From Haliscomenobacter sp. (GTDB lineage Bacteria > Bacteroidota > Bacteroidia > Chitinophagales > Saprospiraceae): DNA of 25,000 nucleotides. Below the pieces are notes generated by a model. It ran no database searches. It was not told the DNA's origin and saw nothing but the letters and a program-made list of their open reading frames with translations. Below, piece after piece: positions 1-8,138 of this stretch (position 1 is its first letter; the number at the start of each line of letters is the position of its first letter). Position numbers and translations under genes: made by a program. The stretch is from assembly GCF_016718685.1 (NCBI RefSeq), contig NZ_JADKCX010000086.1:1-25000 (forward strand), in the 5' to 3' direction.

Positions 1-1
1 G

Positions 2-1009
2 CTTTGCCTTATTTATTGCCTCTTCCTTGCATCGACAAGTTTGCTTTTTTGCCAAAGTCGCATAGTGGTTGCCAACGATGGATCAGGCGATTTCCGCAGC
101 ATCCAGGCCGCCATCAACAGTTTACCTGCTGAATCTTCCACCTGGCGCGAGGTGTACATCCGCAATGGCAACTATCCAGAAAAAATCTTCATCGAAAAAA
201 ACAAGATCACCCTTACAGGGCAGTCGGTGGCAGGTGTCGTCATTACCGTGAGCCAGGCGCGGGATTGTTGGCGTTGTGCGCATCCCGATGATTGGGGCGC
301 AGCCACCATGAACTTGCGGGCGCAGGACATCACCCTACAAAACCTGACGGTCATCAACAGTTATGGCTTCAATGCCAAGGGTGACAGTACCATCACTTGC
401 GCCAACGAGGCTAACGTGGCTAAAGTGGTGCGCAAGGATGGACACCAGTTTGCCCTGCGTAGCATGCCGGGTTGTACTCGTTTGTCGGTCATCAATTGTG
501 TGTTTCGCGCTTTGGGTGGAGATACGGTCAGCCCTTGGGACGTTGATCAGGGCATGTACTATTTTCGCAACTGCATCATGGAAGGTGGGGTAGATTTTTA
601 TTGCCCAAGAGGTTGGGCTTATGCTGAAGATTGTACCTTTATTTGCCACAACCTCAGCGCCGCCATTTGGCACGATGGGTCGTTGCACGAAAGTTCAAAA
701 ACAGTGCTCAAAAACTGCACATTCAAGGGCGATCCAGGGTTTAAACTGGGCCGTTTTCACCGCGAATCGCAGTTTTATTTGTTGCAATGCCGCTTTGCCA
801 AAGAAATGGCGGATGCCGATATTTACTGGGCGCAATCGGGCCCAGGTACGACATTGTGGGGAAAAAGGGTATTTTACTACCGCTGCAAACGCAGCGGAGG
901 CAATTATGGCTGGCATCAGGATAACCTGAGGAGTGGGGTAAAAGCAAAAGAAATAAACGTATCCTGGACTTTCGATGGTCGTTGGACGCCTCCAGGCTCG
1001 GGAAAATAA
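2..1009 (+). CDS. Pectinesterase-like (CE8) secreted protein, 5' end outside window
   Basis: The reading frame is open from base 2, so the true start lies a few codons to the left. The first visible residues are hydrophobic and end in FCQS, which looks like the end of a signal peptide. The body fits a right-handed beta-helix pectin methylesterase, which removes methyl esters from homogalacturonan. It has a G-x-Y-x-E-type motif (NGNYPEKI), a QDITLQNLTV strand, a QFALR block matching the family QAVAL, a VDFYCPRG block matching VDFIFG, and LGRFHR matching LGRPW. The usual QDTL is GGDT here, so the first catalytic Asp is kept while the preceding Gln is lost. The second Asp and the Arg are also present. 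It ends 9 bases before kdgF and fits an operon that feeds pectin-derived galacturonate inward. Family assignment is good; activity is inferred. Confidence 0.85.
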   Translation, partial: LCLIYCLFLASTSLLFCQSRIVVANDGSGDFRSIQAAINSLPAESSTWREVYIRNGNYPEKIFIEKNKITLTGQSVAGVVITVSQARDCWRCAHPDDWGAATMNLRAQDITLQNLTVINSYGFNAKGDSTITCANEANVAKVVRKDGHQFALRSMPGCTRLSVINCVFRALGGDTVSPWDVDQGMYYFRNCIMEGGVDFYCPRGWAYAEDCTFICHNLSAAIWHDGSLHESSKTVLKNCTFKGDPGFKLGRFHRESQFYLLQCRFAKEMADADIYWAQSGPGTTLWGKRVFYYRCKRSGGNYGWHQDNLRSGVKAKEINVSWTFDGRWTPPGSGK

Positions 1010-1018
1010 CAAATAAAC

Positions 1019-1666
1019 ATGAACCAACATCCCGCTTTTGAACAACAATTCATCCTGGATGCGGAGATTCCCTGGGAGACCATTGAACCCGGTGTAAGGC
1101 GTAAGGTTTTGTCGTTTGACGAACGAGTGATGATGGTCAAAGTGTCATTTGATACTGGTGGGATTGGCGCATTGCACCATCACCACCATACCCAAATCAG
1201 TTACGTGGCACAAGGCGTATTTGAAATCAGCATTGGGGGCACCAAAAAAACACTGCGCCAGGGTGATGGATACTACATTCCTCCCAATGAAATCCACGGC
1301 GCACGGTGTTTGGAAGCGGGGGAGTTGGTAGACGTATTCACCCCGATTCGGGAAGACTTCATTGTTTTCTGTTTGCATTTTGCCTCGCCGGGGCGGCCCG
1401 CGGTTTTTGCGGCCCCCCGCCCCCCCCCCCCCTGGTTCGCCCAAAAAGCGCCCCCCGCGCGCCCCCGGGGCCGCGGGGGGGAAACCGTCGGTGTGCCTTT
1501 TAATTACTTTTTTGAAAACCACAAGCATGGAATATTTATCCCGAGACTTCGTGTCATCTCAAAATGCTCAGCACATTTTACCGCAGGAACCCGCTTCCCT
1601 CCCGGAAAAAGTGTTGCAATTCGGCACGGGTGTATTGTTGAGGGGCTTACCCGATTTGCTCATTGA
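1019..1666 (+). CDS. kdgF: KdgF-like cupin (unsaturated uronate ring opening), 3' end corrupted
   Basis: Residues 1-115 form one small cupin: HHHHHTQ and a later Gly-rich turn (QGDGYYIPPNEIHG) supply the metal-binding His/Glu set, and the domain closes with VDVFTPIREDF, typical of KdgF-like proteins of about 110-115 residues. KdgF converts 4,5-unsaturated galacturonate released by pectate lyases into the linear keto sugar. The normal stop should fall just after position 1363. Instead the frame runs into a GC-rich tract with a 13-C run and stays open to 1666, overlapping uxaB by 140 bases. Everything after about residue 115 (VFCLHF onward, Pro/Arg-rich) has no family resemblance and should not be taken as protein. 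The start is ATG, 9 bases after the pectinesterase stop. Confidence 0.82.
   Translation: MNQHPAFEQQFILDAEIPWETIEPGVRRKVLSFDERVMMVKVSFDTGGIGALHHHHHTQISYVAQGVFEISIGGTKKTLRQGDGYYIPPNEIHGARCLEAGELVDVFTPIREDFIVFCLHFASPGRPAVFAAPRPPPPWFAQKAPPARPRGRGGETVGVPFNYFFENHKHGIFIPRLRVISKCSAHFTAGTRFPPGKSVAIRHGCIVEGLTRFAH
1377..1490. other. Anomalous GC-rich tract between kdgF and uxaB
   Basis: This stretch is almost pure G and C in a region of balanced composition. It holds a run of 13 C at 1420-1432 and a run of 7 G at 1475-1481. GCGGCCCC at 1409-1416 can pair with GGGGCCGC at 1467-1474, so it could form a very stable stem. It replaces the place where the kdgF stop codon should be. Composition returns to normal at about 1491, 36 bases before the uxaB start. 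It looks like an assembly or base-calling artefact at a hard template, though a real inserted hairpin cannot be excluded. Confidence 0.7.
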
Positions 1667-3047
1667 CGAGGCCAATCGCCAGGGGATTTTTAATAGCAGG
1701 ATTGTGGTGGTCAAATCAACCAGTTCGGGTGATACCGCGGAATTTGACCAACAAGACAATTTATATACCGTTTGTATTCGGGGCGTGCAAGACGGAGCGC
1801 GCGTGGAGCAAAACATGGTGTGCAGTGCCATTAGCAGGGTCTTAACCGCCAACACCCAGTGGGATGAAATTTTGGCTTGCGCCAAAAATCCCGCTTTGGA
1901 AATCGTCATTTCGAACACCACCGAAGTGGGCATCAAACTGGTCAACGAAGACATTCATCAAACGCCGCCAGCTTCTTTTCCAGGTAAATTGCTGGCCTTT
2001 TTGTACGCTCGTTATCAGGCCTTCGCTGGCGATCCAACCAAGGGTTTGATCATTACCCCCACCGAATTGATTCCAGACAATGGCGATAAACTGGAACGCA
2101 TTTTACTCGAATTGGCCCACCTCAACAACCTGGAAGCCGATTTTATCGACTGGATGGAGCAGCACAACCATTGTTGCAATACCCTGGTAGACCGCATCGT
2201 ACCGGGTAAACCCGCCGCAGAAACCAAAACCAACATTGAAACCCAATTGGGGTATCGCGATGATTTGTTGATCATGTCGGAAGTGTACGCCCTATGGGCC
2301 ATTGAAGGAGATGAGTTTGTGAAAAACAGGTTTCCTTTGCACCTGGCTCACCAAGGCGTCATCATTGCGCCCGACATCAATCCCTACCGGGAACTCAAAC
2401 TACGCATCCTCAACGGGGGGCATACATTTTCTTGTGGTTTGGCCTATTTGTGCGGTCTGGACACCGTGGTGGAAGGCATGAACCATGCACTTTTTGCCCA
2501 TTTTATCGAACGCCTCTTGTTGGATGAAATCGCCCAAACCATTCCGCAGCCCCTGACCCAGGCCGAGGCGCAAACTTTTGCCAAAAAAGTACTCGACCGT
2601 TTCCGCAATCCATTCATCGAACACAAATGGCTCAGCATCACGATGCAGTACAGCTCGAAGATGCAAATGCGCAACGTGCCGACCATTTTGCGGTACTACG
2701 ATGCCCTCGGAATTGTCCCAGAACACATGGCTTTTGGCTTTGCGGCCTATCTGCTGTTTTTGCGGGTGGTCAAAACCGAAGAAGGGCGCTTTTACGGCCA
2801 GCGCAACGGGGTGGATTATCTGATTCAGGATGACCAGGCCGCTTATTTTTACACCATGTGGCAAAACTTTTCGACCCGCGCCTTGGTGAGTGCCGTTTTG
2901 AAAAATGAAGACTTGTGGGGCACCGATCTCAGCCGATTAAATGGCTTTGAAGAAAAAGTTGCTTTTCACCTGGAAGCTATGAAAGATCGTGGAGTTTCCC
3001 GTACTTTGGAAAACTTTTCACACATTGCGCAAGCAGCACAGTCATGA
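1527..3047 (+). CDS. uxaB: Tagaturonate reductase (altronate oxidoreductase)
   Basis: The protein is 506 residues from ATG 1527. It is a mannitol/altronate dehydrogenase family enzyme that interconverts D-tagaturonate and D-altronate with NAD(H), in the cytoplasm. The N-terminal Rossmann part shows FGTGVLLRGLPDLLID and IVVVKST. The middle has TPTELIPDNGDKL and NTLVDRIVPG. The C-terminal helical domain has the catalytic block KLRILNGGHTFSCGLAYL. Length is close to that of the enterobacterial enzyme (about 480-500). The frame is open upstream to 1362, but that extension is the GC-rich tract, so MEYLSRDF is the better start. Its stop overlaps the uxaA start as ATGA, which suggests translational coupling. 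Confidence 0.93.
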   Translation: MEYLSRDFVSSQNAQHILPQEPASLPEKVLQFGTGVLLRGLPDLLIDEANRQGIFNSRIVVVKSTSSGDTAEFDQQDNLYTVCIRGVQDGARVEQNMVCSAISRVLTANTQWDEILACAKNPALEIVISNTTEVGIKLVNEDIHQTPPASFPGKLLAFLYARYQAFAGDPTKGLIITPTELIPDNGDKLERILLELAHLNNLEADFIDWMEQHNHCCNTLVDRIVPGKPAAETKTNIETQLGYRDDLLIMSEVYALWAIEGDEFVKNRFPLHLAHQGVIIAPDINPYRELKLRILNGGHTFSCGLAYLCGLDTVVEGMNHALFAHFIERLLLDEIAQTIPQPLTQAEAQTFAKKVLDRFRNPFIEHKWLSITMQYSSKMQMRNVPTILRYYDALGIVPEHMAFGFAAYLLFLRVVKTEEGRFYGQRNGVDYLIQDDQAAYFYTMWQNFSTRALVSAVLKNEDLWGTDLSRLNGFEEKVAFHLEAMKDRGVSRTLENFSHIAQAAQS

Positions 3048-4699
3048 AAAACAAGATACTTAAGGTACATCCTCAAGACAATGTTATTGTAGCCCTGACC
3101 AACCTCGTGGCGGGTGAAACGGTTCAGCTCGGAACCGAAACATATGTCGTCCTGGAAAACGTTTCGGCCAAACATAAATTCGCCACCCAAGACCTACAAA
3201 TTGGCGATGAAGTGACCATGTACGGCGTCTTGGTGGGCAAAGCGCAAACGCCCATTTTTCGGGGCGGTTTGATCAGTACCGCCAACCTCAAACACGCAGC
3301 AGGTACCTATCAACTGGGGGAACAAAGAAGCAATTGGCCGGCACCACAAGTGAATGGCTTTCGTGAACGTACTTTCCAGGGCTATCACCGCGCCGACGGC
3401 AAAGTGGGAACAGCCAACTACTGGATCGTCATTCCCCTGGTTTTTTGCGAAAACCGCAACCTGGATGTCCTGCGTGAAGCCCTGGTTGATGACCTGGGTT
3501 ATGGCCGCAAACACAGCTACCAGCGCCAAACCCGTGAACTCGTAAGTTTACTGCGGGCGGGCAAATCAGTGGAAGATATTCTACAAGCTGATCTCGATGT
3601 TGAAACCGCAACCTTTGCCAAAAATGACCGCTTGTTTCCCAATGTGGACGGAGTGAAATTCCTCACCCACGATGGTGGCTGCGGCGGCACACGTCAAGAT
3701 GCGCAAGCCCTTTGTGGTTTATTGGCGGGTTACATTGTACACCCCAATGTGGCGGGAGCTACGGTTTTGAGCTTGGGTTGCCAAAACGCCCAGGTTGCCA
3801 TGCTCAAAGAAGAAATTGCCAAACGGGACCCCCAACTGGTCAAACCTTTATACGTTCTTGAACAACAAACTGTTGGAACCGAATCGGCCCTCATCAGCGA
3901 AGCCCTCAAAATGACTTTTGCGGGCTTGATGCAGTCCAATCAAATTACGCGCCAACCCGCGCCGATCAGCAAAATCTGCCTGGGGTTGGAATGCGGAGGA
4001 TCGGATGGTTTTTCGGGCATCTCGGCCAATCCCACCGTGGGGTATACTTCGGATTTGCTGGTCACTTTGGGTGGCTCGGTGATCCTCTCGGAGTTTCCCG
4101 AATTGTGTGGCGTAGAACAAGAACTGTGCGATCGCTGTATCGACCCACCTACCGCCCAGCGTTTTTCGGAACTCATGTATACCTACAATGAGCGGGCCAA
4201 AGCGGTGGGTTCTGGTTTTGACATGAACCCTTCACCGGGCAACATCAAGGACGGACTGATCACCGATGCCATCAAATCGGCTGGTGCGGCCAAAAAAGGG
4301 GGAACTTCACCCGTAACGGCGGTGCTGGATTACCCCGAAATGGTGACCAAACCCGGCCTAAATTTGCTCTGCACCCCTGGCAATGACGTGGAATCTACCA
4401 CGGCCGAGGTGGGGTCAGGAGCCAACGTCGTGGTTTTTACTACGGGCTTGGGCACCCCTACCGGGAACCCCGTCGCACCCGTGATCAAAATTGCTACCAA
4501 TACAGCCTTGGCTCGCCGCATGCCCGATATTATTGATTTTAATACCGGCTCCATCATCGAAGGCGACGAAACCATCGAAGAAGCGGGCAAACGCTTATTG
4601 GAATATGTCATCGCTGTGGCCAGTGGCGAAATTGAAGTGGCTGCAGTACGACACGGACAGGATGATTTTATTCCCTGGAAGCGGGGAGTTTCTTTATAG
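3044..4699 (+). CDS. uxaA: Altronate dehydratase
   Basis: The protein is 551 residues and dehydrates D-altronate to 2-keto-3-deoxygluconate, using a metal centre. Residues about 10-85 form an SAF domain. From about 105 to the end is the UxaA/galactarate dehydratase core, with VGTANYWIVIP, HDGGCGGTRQDA, LSLGCQNAQV, LGLECGGSDGFSGISANP, a PGNIKDGL block and GSGANVVVFTTGLGTPTGNP. The Cys and His positions expected to bind the metal are present in these blocks. It starts inside the uxaB stop (ATGA at 3044-3047). Its own TAG stop leads straight into the first octamer hairpin. Full length, with no damage seen. Confidence 0.95.
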   Translation: MKNKILKVHPQDNVIVALTNLVAGETVQLGTETYVVLENVSAKHKFATQDLQIGDEVTMYGVLVGKAQTPIFRGGLISTANLKHAAGTYQLGEQRSNWPAPQVNGFRERTFQGYHRADGKVGTANYWIVIPLVFCENRNLDVLREALVDDLGYGRKHSYQRQTRELVSLLRAGKSVEDILQADLDVETATFAKNDRLFPNVDGVKFLTHDGGCGGTRQDAQALCGLLAGYIVHPNVAGATVLSLGCQNAQVAMLKEEIAKRDPQLVKPLYVLEQQTVGTESALISEALKMTFAGLMQSNQITRQPAPISKICLGLECGGSDGFSGISANPTVGYTSDLLVTLGGSVILSEFPELCGVEQELCDRCIDPPTAQRFSELMYTYNERAKAVGSGFDMNPSPGNIKDGLITDAIKSAGAAKKGGTSPVTAVLDYPEMVTKPGLNLLCTPGNDVESTTAEVGSGANVVVFTTGLGTPTGNPVAPVIKIATNTALARRMPDIIDFNTGSIIEGDETIEEAGKRLLEYVIAVASGEIEVAAVRHGQDDFIPWKRGVSL

Positions 4700-4790
4700 G
4701 GTTCGGGGGTTTGAGGGTTCGAAGGTTTCGGGTTGCGAGCAGAGTTCGAGCTCGAACCCCAACCCCCGAACCTTCGAACCTCCGAACCTT
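4699..4790. repeat. Inverted octamer array between uxaA and uxaC
   Basis: The left arm (about 4699-4733) consists of degenerate GGTTCGAG-type words starting at the last base of the uxaA stop. The right arm (about 4751-4790) has the complementary CGAACCCC/CGAACCTT words. A short palindrome around TCGAGCTCGA lies between them. The arms can fold into a long imperfect hairpin. The array fills the whole gap and ends 7 bases before the uxaC ATG. It lacks the T-tract of an intrinsic terminator. It is the first of three such arrays in the operon. Confidence 0.88.
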
Positions 4791-4797
4791 AAAACAT

Positions 4798-6216
4798 ATG
4801 AGCACCTTAACTACTACGCGTTCCTTCCTCACCGAGGATTTTCTGCTGCAAAGTGAGTCGGCGCGGCTGCTCTACCACGAGTATGCCCATGAAATGCCCA
4901 TCATTGATTACCACAACCACTTGCCGCCGCAAGAGATTGCCGAAGACAAGCGCTTTGACAACCTGACCCAGGCCTGGTTGTACGGCGACCACTACAAATG
5001 GCGGGCCATGCGCACCAATGGCATCTCGGAAGACTATTGCACCGGAGGCAAGTCCGATTACGAAAAATTTGAACAATGGGCGGCAACCGTTCCCTACACC
5101 TTGCGCAACCCACTCTACCATTGGACGCACTTGGAATTGAAGCGCTATTTCGACATTGATGAGCTACTTTCTCCAGCCACAGCCCGCTCCATTTATGAGG
5201 AATGTAGTGCCAAGTTGCGCACTCCTGATTATTCGGTGCGGAAATTGTTGAGCAAAATGAATGTTAAGGTGCTTTGTACCACCGACGATCCAGTAGATTC
5301 ACTGGAGTACCACCAGGCCATCGCCGAAGACGGCTTTGAGGTAAGGGTTTTGCCCGCGTTCCGTCCCGACAAAGCCATGGCGGTCGAGAACCCCGAAACG
5401 TTTAATCAATACGTGGCGCGTTTGGAAAAAGCCGCGGATACTTCCATCGAAAACTTCAACCATTTTCTGGACGCCCTCAAAAACCGCCACGACTACTTTG
5501 CCAGCAAAGGGGCACAGGTATCCGACCACGGATTGGAAGTAATATACGCGGAAGACTACACGGAAACTGAAATCAAAGGCATTTTCACCAAAATTCGCGA
5601 CGGCCATACTTTGGAGCAGACCGAAATCCTCAAATTCAAATCGGCCATGCTGGTTTATTTTGGGATTTGGGACTGGGAAAAAAACTGGACGCAGCAGTTT
5701 CACCTGGGGGCATTGCGGAACAACAACTCACGGATGTTGCGCCAGCTTGGCCCGGATACGGGTTGGGACTCCATTGGCGATTTTCCACAAGGTCGCTCCT
5801 TGTCCAAATTCCTCGATCGCCTGGACAGCAACAACCAATTGGCCAAAACCATCTTGTACAACCTCAATCCTGGCGACAATGAGCTGTTTGCGACCATGGT
5901 TGGTAATTTTAACGATGGCTCGATTGCGGGCAAAGTGCAATTTGGCTCAGGTTGGTGGTTTATGGATCAAAAAGATGGCATGGAACGGCAAATGAACACC
6001 TTGTCCAACATGGGCTTGTTGAGCAAATTTGTGGGCATGCTTACCGATTCCCGCAGTTTCTTGTCTTACCCACGGCATGAGTACTTCCGCCGCATTTTGT
6101 GCAACCTCTTTGGTCAGGACATCGACAACGGTGAGCTGCCCCGCGATTACGAGTGGATCGGAAAAGTGGTGCAGGATATTTGTTACAATAACGCGAAAAA
6201 CTACTTTAGATTTTAG
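4798..6216 (+). CDS. uxaC: Glucuronate/galacturonate isomerase
   Basis: The protein is 472 residues from ATG 4798. It is an amidohydrolase-superfamily uronate isomerase that interconverts D-galacturonate with D-tagaturonate and D-glucuronate with D-fructuronate in the cytoplasm. The N-terminal metal motif is IIDYHNHLPPQEIAED (HxH). Other family blocks are NLTQAWLYGDHYKWRAMR, VLCTTDDPVDSLEYH, GSGWWFMDQKDGMERQM, MLTDSRSFLSYPRHEYFRR and the C-terminal CYNNAKNYF. Length matches the family (about 470). The frame stays open upstream to 4711, but that extension only translates the hairpin repeat, so MSTLTTTRSF is the chosen start. Confidence 0.96.
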   Translation: MSTLTTTRSFLTEDFLLQSESARLLYHEYAHEMPIIDYHNHLPPQEIAEDKRFDNLTQAWLYGDHYKWRAMRTNGISEDYCTGGKSDYEKFEQWAATVPYTLRNPLYHWTHLELKRYFDIDELLSPATARSIYEECSAKLRTPDYSVRKLLSKMNVKVLCTTDDPVDSLEYHQAIAEDGFEVRVLPAFRPDKAMAVENPETFNQYVARLEKAADTSIENFNHFLDALKNRHDYFASKGAQVSDHGLEVIYAEDYTETEIKGIFTKIRDGHTLEQTEILKFKSAMLVYFGIWDWEKNWTQQFHLGALRNNNSRMLRQLGPDTGWDSIGDFPQGRSLSKFLDRLDSNNQLAKTILYNLNPGDNELFATMVGNFNDGSIAGKVQFGSGWWFMDQKDGMERQMNTLSNMGLLSKFVGMLTDSRSFLSYPRHEYFRRILCNLFGQDIDNGELPRDYEWIGKVVQDICYNNAKNYFRF

Positions 6217-6320
6217 GGTTCGAGGGTTCGTGAGTTCGAAGGTTCGAGGGCTGGGAGCATTGCTGTCTCGTCCTCGAACCCTCGAACCCTCGAACCCTCG
6301 AACCCTCGAACCCTCGAACC
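6216..6320. repeat. Inverted octamer array between uxaC and kdgK, with six perfect tandem units
   Basis: The left arm (6216 to about 6255) has GGTTCGAG-type words and begins at the last base of the uxaC stop. The right arm contains six exact head-to-tail copies of CTCGAACC at 6273-6320, ending 4 bases before the kdgK ATG. A loop of about 17 bases separates the arms. The perfect tandem run should be prone to slippage in copy number. No T-tract follows, so a terminator is unlikely. Confidence 0.93.
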
Positions 6321-6324
6321 TTCT

Positions 6325-7323
6325 ATGAAAAAAGTCGTCACCTTCGGAGAGATCATGATGCGCCTGAACACCCCTGGCCATCAACGTTTTTTGCAGGCCC
6401 GTAATTTGGAAGTTACTTATGGCGGTGGCGAAGCCAACGTATCCGTAGCACTGTCCCAATTGGGGGTGCCTGCTCGTCACGTCACTTGTTTTCCAGACAA
6501 CGATCTCGGGCGTGCGGCCACCGCTTTCTATCGCCAGCATGGGGTAGATTTTGACCGCACAGTATACCAGGGGCAACGATTGGGTTTGTACTTTTTGGAG
6601 GTGGGCGCTGGTATGCGCCCTTCGCGCATCATTTACGACCGTTACGACAGCGCTTTTGCCAACATGGATCCGGCAGCTTTTGACTGGGATGAACTTTTGG
6701 ATGACGCTTGCTGGTTTCACTGGACGGGCATCACGCCTGCTATTTCGGACAATGCTGCGGTGGCCTGTTTGCAGGCATTGGAAGCCGCCAGCCGCCTGGG
6801 AATCCCCGTCAGCGCCGATGTGAACTACCGCCGCAACCTCTGGCAGTATGGCAAAACCGTACAAGAAGTAATGCCCGCCCTGGTTGAACACTGTGACGTG
6901 ATGGTTTGCACCGAAGGCGATGCCGAAGATATTTTTGGCATGGAAACCACGGGCTTTCAAGACATGGCGGAACAAATGCTCGCGCGTTTTCCGAACGCTC
7001 AAAGCATCATTGCCACCCGCCGGGATACCTTGAGTGCCAGCCACAACCGCTTGACCGGGATCGGTTTTTCCCATAAAGCGGGGTATAGCGAAACCGAAAC
7101 TTACGACATCAACCCAATCGTCGACCGCATTGGAGGAGGAGACTCTTTCATCGCGGGATACATTTATGGTCGCCTGAATTTGTCCTATGAACTGGATGCC
7201 CTGAGCTTCGGCACCGCCGCCTCCGCTTTGAAACACATGGTGGAAGGCGATTTCGCCCAACACTCGGTAGGAGAAGTGGAACAGATTTTGGCGGGGGACG
7301 TGTCGGGGAGACTGTTAAGATAA
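6325..7323 (+). CDS. kdgK: 2-keto-3-deoxygluconate kinase (PfkB family)
   Basis: The protein is 332 residues. It phosphorylates 2-keto-3-deoxygluconate to KDPG with ATP in the cytoplasm. It shows the PfkB sugar-binding start (FGEIMMRLNTPG), the GGGEANVSVALSQLG block, and near the C-terminus DRIGGGDSFIAGYIYG, which holds the catalytic Asp and the anion hole. Length and motifs are normal for KDG kinases. Start ATG 6325 lies directly behind the octamer array, with no Shine-Dalgarno sequence visible because the repeat occupies that place. Together with the aldolase downstream it forms the last two steps of the pathway. Confidence 0.93.
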   Translation: MKKVVTFGEIMMRLNTPGHQRFLQARNLEVTYGGGEANVSVALSQLGVPARHVTCFPDNDLGRAATAFYRQHGVDFDRTVYQGQRLGLYFLEVGAGMRPSRIIYDRYDSAFANMDPAAFDWDELLDDACWFHWTGITPAISDNAAVACLQALEAASRLGIPVSADVNYRRNLWQYGKTVQEVMPALVEHCDVMVCTEGDAEDIFGMETTGFQDMAEQMLARFPNAQSIIATRRDTLSASHNRLTGIGFSHKAGYSETETYDINPIVDRIGGGDSFIAGYIYGRLNLSYELDALSFGTAASALKHMVEGDFAQHSVGEVEQILAGDVSGRLLR

Positions 7324-7399
7324 GGGTTCGAAGGTTCGGGAGTTCGAGGGTTGCACACAATTCTAGCCCGAACCCCCGAACCCTCGAACCCTCGAACCT
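7324..7399. repeat. Inverted octamer array between kdgK and KDPG aldolase
   Basis: The left arm at 7324-7352 begins directly after the kdgK TAA with GGTTCGAA/GGTTCGGG/GTTCGAGG words. The right arm at about 7366-7399 carries CGAACCCC, CGAACCCT and CGAACCT words. The loop is about 13 bases. The array ends 8 bases before the next ATG. Same design as the two arrays upstream. Confidence 0.9.
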
Positions 7400-7407
7400 A
7401 AATAATT

Positions 7408-8073
7408 ATGCCTAGATTCACCATTCAACAAATACACGAAAAACTCGAGGCCTCACCCGTAGTGCCCTTGTTTTTCCATGCCGAAGCTGCTTATGCTCAA
7501 AAGTTGCTCGACGCCTGTTATCAGGGCGGTTTGCGGGCTTTTGAGTTTACCAACCGGGGGGCCAATGCAGCGGCGACTTTTGCCCAACTCAGCAAACACG
7601 TTGCGGCTAATTTGCCCGATTTGGCTTTAGGCATCGGCACCATTTACCGCCCCGAAGAAGCCGAGCAGTTTTTGGATTTGGGAGCGGATTTTATCATCCA
7701 GCCCATCATCACCGCTGCGGTGGGGGAAGTTTGCAAGCGCAATGAGGTAGCCTGGATGCCCGGCGCACTCACCCCCAATGAGGTGTATCAAGCCCACAGT
7801 TTGGGTGCTGATATCGTGAAAATATTCCCTGGCGATGCCGTTGGACCTGGGTACATCAAAGCTTTACGCGGCCCCATGCCCCACATCAAACTGATGGTTA
7901 CCGGTGGAGTACAACCCAACGAGGCCAATTTGCGCGAGTGGTTCAGCGCTGGTGTCAACTACGTAGGCATTGGTTCACAACTGATCAAAAAAGCCGAAGA
8001 ACTCGGCATTGCAGGCTTTACTGCGCATATTGAGGAACTGATTCAAATTGTCAAAAATATCCGGGGCAAATAG
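7408..8073 (+). CDS. kdgA: KDPG aldolase (bifunctional KHG/KDPG type)
   Basis: The protein is 221 residues and cleaves 2-keto-3-deoxy-6-phosphogluconate to pyruvate and glyceraldehyde-3-phosphate. It is a TIM-barrel class I aldolase of the Eda family. FEFTNRG carries the conserved Glu, GIGTI follows the family G-x-GT pattern, PGALTPNEV matches the PG-x-x-TP-x-E block, and ADIVKIFPG holds the Schiff-base lysine. VTGGVQPNEANLREWFSAG is the phosphate-binding end. Length matches Eda (about 210-220). It follows kdgK across an octamer hairpin and precedes the transporter, completing the uronate route. The symbol eda would be equally valid. Confidence 0.94.
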   Translation: MPRFTIQQIHEKLEASPVVPLFFHAEAAYAQKLLDACYQGGLRAFEFTNRGANAAATFAQLSKHVAANLPDLALGIGTIYRPEEAEQFLDLGADFIIQPIITAAVGEVCKRNEVAWMPGALTPNEVYQAHSLGADIVKIFPGDAVGPGYIKALRGPMPHIKLMVTGGVQPNEANLREWFSAGVNYVGIGSQLIKKAEELGIAGFTAHIEELIQIVKNIRGK

Positions 8074-8089
8074 TGCCTGCGAAGAAACT

Positions 8090-8122
8090 TTTCAACCCTA
8101 AACCCTTCAACTTTTCAACTTA
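8090..8122. repeat. Short TTCAAC-word repeat between aldolase and transporter
   Basis: After the aldolase stop come repeated words TTCAACCC, CCTTCAAC and TTTTCAAC spaced about 8 bases apart. It resembles the CGAACC arrays in period and place (gene junction) but uses a different word and has no visible left arm. The last six bases of the window repeat the word TTCAAC. Confidence 0.55.
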
Positions 8123-8138
8123 AAAAACCTACTACATC

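Noticed and set aside
1362..1526. Upstream extension of uxaB
   Set aside because: It translates the GC-rich tract into Pro/Arg-rich sequence unlike any UxaB N-terminus.
4711..4797. Upstream extension of uxaC
   Set aside because: It is only the hairpin repeat translated; the family start fits ATG 4798.
6216..6320. CRISPR-like array
   Set aside because: The units are 8 bases, directly adjoining, with no spacers and no cas genes nearby.
5947..7263. Long minus-strand ORF (438 codons) opposite uxaC and kdgK
   Set aside because: It is the antisense of two clearly conserved enzymes and is kept open across the octamer array only because the repeat lacks stops. No start signal or family pattern.
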